10,058 nt of DNA. It comes from Ruminococcus sp. UBA4350 (GTDB lineage: Bacteria > Bacillota > Clostridia > Oscillospirales > Ruminococcaceae). The notes beneath the pieces were generated by a model. It was given only the letters and a program-made list of their open reading frames with translations, searched no databases and was not told where the DNA came from. Where the stretch lies: the NCBI GenBank assembly GCA_002394125.1, contig DGSY01000043.1, forward strand, positions 1 to 10,058, in the 5' to 3' direction. Shown in pieces: positions 1 through 5,947 of this stretch. Numbering within the stretch: position 1 is the first letter of the stretch; each line of letters starts with the position of its first letter. A program made the translations under genes and the position numbers.

Positions 1-75
1 GCCGACTGGGTGTCGCGGGCAAGCGAGATCAGCTGCCAGTATGAGTATTATATTGATGTACCAATTAAATCTTGA
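1..75 (+). CDS. C-terminal end of an unidentified CDS (partial)
   Basis: Frame 1 is open from the window edge to a TGA at 73-75 and encodes 24 residues ending in YYIDVPIKS. There is no domain or motif to identify it. The reading is plausible because nothing else explains this stretch and a terminator follows at 212-255 in the right orientation, but 24 open codons at a window edge are weak evidence. It could also be non-coding sequence. Confidence 0.3.
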   Translation, partial: ADWVSRASEISCQYEYYIDVPIKS

Positions 76-81
76 AGAATA

Positions 82-208
82 GATGCGCAGGATTTTTGTC
101 GTGAGACAAGGCAGAAAGCCGCCGCCTTGCTGACGCAAGGCAAGGATTTCTAACGCAGTATCACGGCAAAAAGACAAGCAGATGTCTTCAAGAGATAGTT
201 GGGACATC
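82..208. repeat. Candidate structured interspersed element (RNA-foldable)
   Basis: This stretch has no credible gene but a dense set of nested inverted repeats. An outer stem pairs 93-104 (TTTTTGTCGTGA) with 161-172 (TCACGGCAAAAA): 12 pairs with one G-U. Inside it, GCCTTGC (124-130), loop TGAC, GCAAGGC (135-141) forms a perfect 7-bp hairpin. CAAGGC (107-112) could instead pair with GCCTTG (124-129), giving a possible switch. A further 6-bp stem pairs GATGTC (181-186) with GACATC (203-208). From memory the sequence style resembles short repeated intergenic elements in Ruminococcus-type genomes, but a single copy is seen here, so repeat status is inference. It may equally be a small structured RNA or a 3' processing element of the upstream gene. 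Limits are approximate. Confidence 0.35.
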
Positions 209-211
209 AAT

Positions 212-255
212 AAAATACAGACCGGAAAGCATTGCGCTCTCCGGTCTGTTATTTT
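212..255. terminator. Bidirectional intrinsic terminator
   Basis: CAGACCGGA (218-226) pairs perfectly with TCCGGTCTG (240-248), and the stem extends inward through AGC/GCT. The flanks are A-rich on the left (212-215) and T-rich on the right (252-255), so a U-tract follows the hairpin on either strand. It sits between the end of the plus-strand material and the stop of the minus-strand Rrf2 gene, only 17 bases from that stop, and probably ends transcription from both sides. Confidence 0.8.
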
Positions 256-271
256 GTATTCGGTTTACAGA

Positions 272-706
272 TCAAATGCAGTACTGATCGCCGGCATCGC
301 TGCTGCGGTCGAGGATATCCTGGATCGTGATGCTGTTGAGATAATCCGCGACGGCCTTGTTGAGTCCCTCCCAGATATAGAGCGTCACGCAGAATCCCGC
401 ACGCGGGCAGTCGTTGTATTCCTGATCAAGACAGGAGACCGGCGCGAGGCTGCCCTCGGTGGCGCGCAGCACATCGCCGACCGTGCATTCCGAGGCGGGC
501 TTTGCGAGCATATAGCCGCCCTTGTTGCCGCGGTTCGTCCGGAGGATGCCGCTTTTATTGAGCATCGGAACGATCTGCTCCAGATACTTTTTTGAAATGT
601 TCTGCCGCTCGGAGATCTCCTTGAGCGACATATATCCGTTTTCCTGATGCCGCGCCAGCTCGACCAGCATCCGGAGGGCATATCTGCCCTTGGTTGAAAT
701 TTTCAT
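272..706 (-). CDS. Rrf2-family transcriptional regulator, IscR-like
   Basis: A 144-residue DNA-binding regulator of the Rrf2 family (winged helix-turn-helix, cytoplasmic, usually a dimer). It opens with the family signature MKISTKGRYALRML. The recognition region around residues 24-62 includes ISERQNISKKYLEQIV and is followed by the wing NRGNKGGYML. Three cysteines at residues 92, 100 and 106 (CLDQEYNDCPRAGFC) match the spacing region where IscR-type members bind a [2Fe-2S] cluster, so a redox or iron-sulfur sensing role is likely but unproven. The ATG at 706 is chosen because AGAGGTG lies just upstream (713-719). The GTG three codons earlier sits inside that ribosome site. The gene stands alone with its own promoter and terminator. 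It is not followed by a cysteine desulfurase gene as iscR often is, so its targets cannot be read from context. Confidence 0.9.
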   Translation of the reverse strand: MKISTKGRYALRMLVELARHQENGYMSLKEISERQNISKKYLEQIVPMLNKSGILRTNRGNKGGYMLAKPASECTVGDVLRATEGSLAPVSCLDQEYNDCPRAGFCVTLYIWEGLNKAVADYLNSITIQDILDRSSDAGDQYCI

Positions 707-728
707 GCTCTGCACCTCTTTGCCGTAG

Positions 729-747
729 AAATATTGCTGTTATATTT
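729..747. promoter_or_regulatory. Candidate Rrf2 autoregulatory operator
   Basis: A perfect inverted repeat, AAATAT-N7-ATATTT, begins directly after the -10 box of the Rrf2 promoter and covers the predicted transcription start. Rrf2 regulators commonly repress their own genes from such positions. The match to a known Rrf2 consensus cannot be judged by eye, and AT-rich dyads arise by chance, so this is a position-based guess. Confidence 0.4.
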
Positions 748-776
748 ATTATATCATATTCTGCGCGCTTTTGCAA
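748..776 (-). promoter_or_regulatory. Sigma-A promoter of the Rrf2 gene
   Basis: On the minus strand, TTGCAA (771-776) and a perfect TATAAT (748-753) are separated by 17 bases, with TG two bases upstream of the -10 giving an extended -10 feel. The start site would be near 741, leaving a short leader of about 35 bases before the ATG at 706. Confidence 0.8.
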
Positions 777-935
777 GGAAAACCGGCTCGGCATTCTACC
801 GTTTTTTCGGGCGGAATCGCGGCTATGTTTACGCAAATCATACAAAATTCCTATGCAAACAGGTGAATGCAGACGTATATGTCCGGTGAAATAGCCGGCG
901 ATTTTTGTGCAGTCTGCCGAATTTGACAGATTTGC

Positions 936-966
936 TTGACTCTGACGCAGCGTCATAGTGTATACT
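936..966 (+). promoter_or_regulatory. MerR-type promoter and operator of the TipA-like gene
   Basis: TTGACT (936-941) and TATACT (961-966) are separated by 19 bases, longer than the usual 17 and characteristic of promoters that MerR proteins activate by twisting DNA. Centred in the spacer is a palindrome, TGACGC-A-GCGTCA (943-955), which extends to ten-base arms (939-948 and 950-959) with one mismatch. This is the arrangement known for TipA/Mta-like regulators, so autoregulation by the downstream gene product is strongly suggested. Confidence 0.85.
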
Positions 967-991
967 GAAATCACGCGGAGGAGGGATCGGC

Positions 992-1738
992 ATGAGAACC
1001 GTGAAGGAGGTCAGCGAGCTGACCGGGATCAGTGTGCGCACACTGCAATATTACGACAGGATCGGGCTGCTGCCGCCTGCGAAACGGACGCAGGCAGGCT
1101 ACCGGCTGTATGACGATGCAGCGCTGGAGCGGCTACGGCAGATCCTGCTCTATCGGGAGCTGGATTTCCCGCTCAGTGAGATCAGAGCGATTCTCGCGGC
1201 GCCGGACTTCGACCGGAGCAGGGCACTCCGGCAGCAGATCACGATGCTCGAACTGAAACGGGAGCATATCGAAAATCTGATCCGCTTTGCCCGCGGAATT
1301 GAAATGTCAGGAGGGAACACTATGGATTTTACGGCATTTGACAAATCGAAGCTCGAAGCCTACGCGAAGCAGGCGAAGGCAGAGTGGGGTGATACGCCCG
1401 AATACAGGGCATCACAGGAAAAGGACGCTGCACGTAGCGATGCAGACCGCGGAAGGCTCGCGGCGGATATGATGCGGCTGTTTACGGAATTCGGCGGGAT
1501 GCGGGAGCTTTCGCCGGATGCGCCGGAGGTGCAGCAGCAGGTCGGGCGGCTGAAGGCATTCATCACGGAAAATTTCTATCCCTGCACGGATGAGATCCTC
1601 GCAGGTCTCGGAAAAATGTACGCTGCCGGCGGGGAATTCACGGAGAACATTGACCGCGCAGGCGGCGAGGGAACGGCGGAATTTGCGGCTGCGGCGATCG
1701 GGCATTACTGCGCCAATGCCGAGCATACAACTATCTAA
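992..1738 (+). CDS. MerR-family regulator with TipAS drug-binding domain
   Basis: A 248-residue transcription activator of the TipA/Mta class. Residues 1-70 are the MerR winged helix-turn-helix (MRTVKEVSELTGISVRTLQYYDRIGLL, split here only by reading, then the wing GYRLYDD). Residues 75-105 form the dimerising coiled coil. Residues about 120-243 are a TipAS antibiotic-recognition domain: AYAKQAKAEWGDTPEY, then SPDAPEVQQQV, then FYPCTDEILAGLGKMY and AAAIGHYC. Family members bind thiopeptides or diverse hydrophobic drugs and then activate their own promoter and sometimes transporters. The start at 992 has GGAGGAGGG (977-985) at good spacing. The gene is monocistronic, with its own MerR promoter and terminator. 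The ligand cannot be told from sequence, and no transporter gene lies beside it in this window. Confidence 0.9.
   Translation: MRTVKEVSELTGISVRTLQYYDRIGLLPPAKRTQAGYRLYDDAALERLRQILLYRELDFPLSEIRAILAAPDFDRSRALRQQITMLELKREHIENLIRFARGIEMSGGNTMDFTAFDKSKLEAYAKQAKAEWGDTPEYRASQEKDAARSDADRGRLAADMMRLFTEFGGMRELSPDAPEVQQQVGRLKAFITENFYPCTDEILAGLGKMYAAGGEFTENIDRAGGEGTAEFAAAAIGHYCANAEHTTI
1309..1324 (+). promoter_or_regulatory. Internal ribosome site and start for a TipAS-like short form
   Basis: Inside the MerR gene, AGGAGGG (1309-1315) lies six bases before an in-frame ATG (1322), codon 111. Translation here would give a 138-residue protein that is just the ligand-binding domain. In Streptomyces lividans tipA, an in-frame internal start is known to yield a separate ligand-binding protein of similar size (TipAS). 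The match in position, ribosome site strength and product length makes a similar dual product likely. Confidence 0.65.
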
Positions 1739-1743
1739 TTACG

Positions 1744-1790
1744 GCCGCACCGGTTCGGACAACTTGTCGGAGCCGGTGCGGCTCTTTTAT
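1744..1790 (+). terminator. Intrinsic terminator of the MerR gene
   Basis: GCCGCACCGG (1744-1753) pairs perfectly with CCGGTGCGGC (1773-1782). The inner arm also has partial symmetry (GGACAA / TTGTC), and TCTTTTAT follows directly. It begins five bases after the stop codon and insulates the pilus operon from the regulator gene. Confidence 0.85.
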
Positions 1791-1906
1791 ATAGTATAAA
1801 GGCACTTTTAATTATATTATACATAAAATATACCGAAAGTATAAGATACGTATACAAAAAAATAACGCAAATATTCAAAAAACACAAACTTTCTGCATTT
1901 TTGTAG
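1791..1906. other. AT-rich upstream region of the pilus promoter
   Basis: This non-coding stretch is much more AT-rich than its surroundings. It holds repeated TATAC/GTATA pentamers at 1794, 1818, 1829, 1839 and 1851, including the inverted repeat TATAC-CGAAA-GTATA (1829-1843) and the palindrome GTATAC (1850-1855). Runs of A (for example 1856-1862 and 1877-1882) precede the promoter and could act as an UP element or bend the DNA. No gene is visible on either strand. Confidence 0.45.
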
Positions 1907-1935
1907 TTGACATTCTGCCGCAAAAGTGATAAAAT
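1907..1935 (+). promoter_or_regulatory. Promoter of the pilus operon
   Basis: A perfect TTGACA (1907-1912) and TAAAAT (1930-1935) are separated by 17 bases. The start would be near 1942, giving a leader of about 48 bases to the first ATG. No other promoter of this quality was seen before the end of the window, so it probably drives all genes from the signal peptidase to the second sortase. Confidence 0.85.
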
Positions 1936-1989
1936 ATTTACTGTGAGCAATCAGATAATTTGTTGATACAAGGCAGGATGTGATACCGC

Positions 1990-2640
1990 ATGAACCGGAA
2001 AGAATTTCAGCATCTCAGCAAAAGTGAACTCATCGGTATCATAGCTGAACTGATGAAAGAGGACGGCGCAAAGGAACTGACAGATCTGAAAATTTCAGAT
2101 ATTGAAGCCGTGCAAAGCGATTTGAATGCCAGCGCGAACCGCAAAAAAATTGCGGTTCGGATTTTTTCTGTGCTGATCGTTGTTGCAGCGATCGCTGTCC
2201 TGATTTCGACGCTCTTTCTGCCGGTGATACAGGTGACCGGCACGAGCATGGAGCCGGCAGTCCGTGAGGACGATGTGCTGCTGCTCGTCCAGACAAATCA
2301 GTTCGATTACGGCGATATCTGCTGCTTCTCGTGGCAGAATAAGCTGCTGATCAAGCGCATTATCGGAAAGCCCGGCGATGTTGTCCGCATGGACAGGGAA
2401 GGTAATGTCTTTGTCAATGACCGGCTCGTGGATGAGCCCTATGTGGCGGACAAAAGTCTGGGTGAATGCGACATCAAATTTCCCTGCTATGTTCCGGAGG
2501 GGCATTACTTCGTCCTCGGGGATCACAGGGAGACATCAGTGGACAGCCGAAGCTCCGTCATCGGCTGTGTGGAGGCGGATCAGATGGTCGGCAGGGAGCT
2601 GTTCAGGCTCTGGCCGCATCGGATCAGACAGGCGGAATAA
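1990..2640 (+). CDS. lepB: Signal peptidase I, pilus-operon type
   Basis: A 216-residue type I signal peptidase that cuts signal peptides from exported proteins at the outer face of the membrane. A single membrane segment spans about residues 56-80. The catalytic serine is Ser86 in TGTSMEP. The catalytic lysine is Lys122 in IKRIIGKPGD. The later conserved boxes are FVNDRLVDEPY (141-151) and VLGDHRETSVDSR (175-187). All catalytic residues are present. About 55 cytoplasmic residues precede the membrane segment, longer than in minimal Bacillus-type enzymes. The ribosome site is weak (AGGAT, 1976-1980). As first gene of the operon it is likely dedicated to pilus subunit processing or assembly, as pilus-linked SipA/LepB proteins are in other Gram-positives. 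It ends 30 bases before the next gene. Confidence 0.92.
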   Translation: MNRKEFQHLSKSELIGIIAELMKEDGAKELTDLKISDIEAVQSDLNASANRKKIAVRIFSVLIVVAAIAVLISTLFLPVIQVTGTSMEPAVREDDVLLLVQTNQFDYGDICCFSWQNKLLIKRIIGKPGDVVRMDREGNVFVNDRLVDEPYVADKSLGECDIKFPCYVPEGHYFVLGDHRETSVDSRSSVIGCVEADQMVGRELFRLWPHRIRQAE

Positions 2641-2670
2641 AAGAGGACGGATGGAAAAGAGGAACAGCAA

Positions 2671-5600
2671 GTGAAGAATCGAGTCGAAGGACTGGTTCGG
2701 CAGTACCGGACGGCGCGGAAACGCAGGCTGCGGTTTGAAGCGATGGTCACGGCACTGTCCGTTCTGGTGACGGGCGGCGTATTCTGGCAGCTCCGAAGAT
2801 ACGGCACGGCGATCTCCGATGTGCCTGCGGCAGAGCTTCCGGAAAACGGGATCCCCGTCGTTGAGACCGATGCCGATCCGCCGGACGGTACGGCAGGATC
2901 CGGCATGGCAGAGGAGCCGGAGGACTGGGAGGCAGCACTTCCGGCCTTCACAGACGAAAGCGCACAGCAGCGGATCGCAGCGATCGCTGTCTCGCAGCTC
3001 GGCTATGCCGAGGGCAGCGGCGGCGTCCTGACCGCCGATGACGGGCAAACCCGCACCGGCTATACACGCTACGGCGCGTGGTACGGCAATCCCTACGGCG
3101 AATGGAACACCATGTTCACCTATTTCTGTATGTATTATGCAGGGGTTGAAAAGACTGAGGTTCCCTACGGCTCCGGCTGCTGGGCATGGTACGAAACGCT
3201 GGACAGCAAGAGTATGATCGCAGCCGGCGGCAATGAGAAAACAGGTGATATCATTTTCCTTGATATGGATGCGGACGGCGAACCGGACCGCACCGGCATC
3301 GTTTCCGATACCGCGGAAACGGAGGCAGGTCTGCTGCTCAGTGCCATCGAGGGCAACTGTGACGGCGCGGTTGCGTCGCGGCAGTATCTCTCCGGTATTC
3401 CGGAGATTCTCGGCGTGCTTTCCGTCGGCGACTATGTGACGGAAGAAGCGGCGCTGACCGAATACAGCGGCGAGACCGTATCCGGCATTCAGGTCGCGGC
3501 ACAGGCTGCGGCGGGCATCTTCCCCGAAGGAACGGTCATGCAGGCCGCTGATGTTTCGGATGATGAAGCGATGCAGGCGGCAGCGGATACGCTCGGCGGA
3601 AATGCCGATATCCGCGAGGCAGTCGCAGTCGATATCTCATTCTATGATGCGGACGGCAATGAGCTGGAGCCTGCGGAGGGCGGAACGGTTTCCGTGCAGA
3701 TCATACTGCCGGAGGAAAAACAGCTTCCCGAGGGCGACTGCAAGCTGCTGCATATCGACAGCGAGGGCGGGGGCACGGTCCTCACCGATGCGGATGTCGC
3801 AGCGGACGGCGCGGCCTTTGAAACGGATGCGTTTTCCGTCTATATCATGGCCTCGACCGGCCAGACAGCCGGTGACTATTACAACGGCGAGACGATCCAC
3901 CTGAATCTCGGCGAGTCCATTACGCTGAGAGTTGAGGTCGATACCCCGAACACCTATTTCAAGCTTTATGACAGCTGGGATTCAACCGCCGGAAAAGCCT
4001 ATATGACACCGAACATCCACAATGATGAACAGGTCCATACATGGGGCGAAAACCAGAATTACATCTACTATTCCAGAGAGATCGACGCAACGGATGAGAA
4101 CGGCGAAATCATCAGGGATGAAAACGACGATCCCGTCAAGAAGACGGTCTACCACAATGAGGTGACCTTCACCGCGAATTGTCCTACGCCGGAGGGCTCG
4201 ACCTTCCGGATCCATTCCCCGAACGGCGATGAGTTCCCTGTTGTGATCGCCCCCTCTGCGGAAAAGGGCATCATGGTCAATTCCGCGACCGGCTATAAGA
4301 GCAGCGACCGCATCCGTGAATGGCTGGGCAAATACAACGGCACCACCTACGGCCTCAGCTTCCCCTATAACTTCGGTATGAAGGATGTGGACGGATATGT
4401 TCCGAATTCCAAGGAGCGACCGTATCTGCTGATGGTCGGCGAGACAATGGATTTCTATGTCGATTCCGATTCCGCAGGCGATTCCTTCGTCTTTACCTTT
4501 GAGGACGGCGAGGGCGGCACACTCTCGGATCTGGCTGACATTGAGCAGTCATCCGGCAGCACGCATCATGCCGTAACGCTGACCGGTACGAATCCCGGAA
4601 TGGTTCACGCAGTCATGCCGGAGACCGGCGACGAGATGTGGATCAAGGTCATGGACCGCGTCGGATCGACACCGTTCAGCCAGCCGCTCAATCACGCCGA
4701 TATGGAGATCGCGGACGGCGGAACCTATACCGTTTCGTCCACCCGCGTCGAGGGCGGGCAGACGATCGTCGATGTCAAGGTCTATCAGGCCGACGTCGTG
4801 TTTGTCAATGACGCGTATATCTACGATAAGGAAGGCCGGGCGATCCAGCATTACACCTCAGAATTCGATCCGGCATATCCGCTTTACAGAGTCCAGCTCG
4901 AAACGAATGAGGACGGCAGCCTGAAAACCGACGAAAACGGCCGCCCGATCCCGAAGCTGGATGCGGACGGCAATACGATCAAGGACGAAACCGTTCCCCT
5001 CGGCGACTACGAACAGTTCGGCGTTCCCGGCGGAACGCAGTACGAAATGACATCCGCGTGGATCGCCAATATCAGCAGCAAGGCTTACAAAAAGACCTAT
5101 GATGCAATGGATTCCGATACTGCGGAATTCGATGTCAATCTCCACCTGACACCGCGGCAGAAATATTCCTACAAGGTCAATCCGGACGGCTCGCTGACAC
5201 AGATCTCGGAGGATCCGAACTGGCAGGCGGAACCGGAGGAGCGCGAGAATATCGTCTTCCTGCTCAATCATCAGGAGGTCATTGATGCACGGAATAAGTG
5301 CCCGGTGAACAACGGCCTTGACTTCACGGCAAGAGCGGAATTTACCGCGCTGGAAATGCCGGTCGAGAAAAAGCTGCTCAACGGCACGATCGAGGATCAG
5401 CAGTTCACATTCGATGTGATCGACTTAAATCCCACACCGCTCACTTCAACACGCTCACTCAACAATCAGGCGGTCGCGGATGCGGCACCCTGCGATGCGG
5501 AGGGACACGCAGTCCTGAAGAATATGCGCTTCTTTGAGGCGGGCACATATTACTTTGAGCTGAAGGAGCATATTCCGGAAAATCAGAACGGCATCGGATA

Positions 5601-5889
5601 CGATGACAAATCGTTCTACTTCAAGGTCAAGGTCTCGAAGGACAATGACAAAAACTTCCTGACGGCCGTTCCGATCTTCCTCAAGGATAACGGCAGCGGC
5701 CATCCGGAAAGCTTCGAGCCGGACACAGAACACACTGACACAGTGTTCACGAACTACAAGGGCTATGAGCTTCCATCGACAGGCGGAAGCGGTATCCTGC
5801 CGTATCTGGCAGGCGGCATACTGATTATCAGCGCGGCATCTGTTCTGCTGCTGATACGCAGACGGAAGGAGGAAGAAACAAACTCCTGA
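2671..5889 (+). CDS. Large LPSTG-anchored pilus tip/adhesin protein with inactive CHAP-like domain
   Basis: A 1072-residue surface protein, probably the pilus tip or ancillary subunit. A basic N-terminus and hydrophobic segment (about 24-38) drive export. Residues about 98-252 resemble CHAP/NlpC-P60-like domains of Clostridia surface proteins (IAVSQLGYAEGSGG, YTRYGAWYGNPYGEW, TGDIIFLDMDADGEPD, AIEGN). The expected catalytic Cys is Asn146 (EWNTMF) and the expected His is Arg207 (PDRTGIV), so peptidase activity is doubtful. A beta-rich segment ends near 397 (FETDAFSVY). Residues 400-890 are unrecognised and Asp/Asn-rich in places. Residues about 893-1030 look like a Spy0128-type pilin domain with likely isopeptide Lys900/901, Glu963/966 and Asn1028. 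The sorting signal is LPSTG (1034-1038), then a membrane segment and an RRRKEEE tail. Start GTG at 2671 has AGAGGA seven bases upstream. A seven-codon ORF (2651-2674) overlaps it. Confidence 0.88.
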   Translation: MKNRVEGLVRQYRTARKRRLRFEAMVTALSVLVTGGVFWQLRRYGTAISDVPAAELPENGIPVVETDADPPDGTAGSGMAEEPEDWEAALPAFTDESAQQRIAAIAVSQLGYAEGSGGVLTADDGQTRTGYTRYGAWYGNPYGEWNTMFTYFCMYYAGVEKTEVPYGSGCWAWYETLDSKSMIAAGGNEKTGDIIFLDMDADGEPDRTGIVSDTAETEAGLLLSAIEGNCDGAVASRQYLSGIPEILGVLSVGDYVTEEAALTEYSGETVSGIQVAAQAAAGIFPEGTVMQAADVSDDEAMQAAADTLGGNADIREAVAVDISFYDADGNELEPAEGGTVSVQIILPEEKQLPEGDCKLLHIDSEGGGTVLTDADVAADGAAFETDAFSVYIMASTGQTAGDYYNGETIHLNLGESITLRVEVDTPNTYFKLYDSWDSTAGKAYMTPNIHNDEQVHTWGENQNYIYYSREIDATDENGEIIRDENDDPVKKTVYHNEVTFTANCPTPEGSTFRIHSPNGDEFPVVIAPSAEKGIMVNSATGYKSSDRIREWLGKYNGTTYGLSFPYNFGMKDVDGYVPNSKERPYLLMVGETMDFYVDSDSAGDSFVFTFEDGEGGTLSDLADIEQSSGSTHHAVTLTGTNPGMVHAVMPETGDEMWIKVMDRVGSTPFSQPLNHADMEIADGGTYTVSSTRVEGGQTIVDVKVYQADVVFVNDAYIYDKEGRAIQHYTSEFDPAYPLYRVQLETNEDGSLKTDENGRPIPKLDADGNTIKDETVPLGDYEQFGVPGGTQYEMTSAWIANISSKAYKKTYDAMDSDTAEFDVNLHLTPRQKYSYKVNPDGSLTQISEDPNWQAEPEERENIVFLLNHQEVIDARNKCPVNNGLDFTARAEFTALEMPVEKKLLNGTIEDQQFTFDVIDLNPTPLTSTRSLNNQAVADAAPCDAEGHAVLKNMRFFEAGTYYFELKEHIPENQNGIGYDDKSFYFKVKVSKDNDKNFLTAVPIFLKDNGSGHPESFEPDTEHTDTVFTNYKGYELPSTGGSGILPYLAGGILIISAASVLLLIRRRKEEETNS

Positions 5890-5947
5890 ACCGCGCATTC
5901 ACCCGTAAAGCAATATCCAAAATCTCAATCAGAAAGGAAAATTGAAA

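Noticed and set aside
182..595. 137-codon plus-strand open frame across the terminator and the Rrf2 gene
   Set aside because: It would cross the terminator hairpin and lie antisense to a convincing Rrf2 gene. Its product has no family features.
1739..1989. Possible invertible (phase-variable) promoter ahead of the pilus operon
   Set aside because: Phase-variable pili are plausible, but no inverted repeats flank the promoter at 1907-1935. The only long inverted repeat is the terminator at 1744-1782, and no recombinase gene is in the window.
5942..5947. TTG start for the major pilin two codons upstream
   Set aside because: The AAAGGA ribosome site ends only three bases before it. The GTG at 5948 has proper spacing and gives a standard MKKTR signal peptide start.
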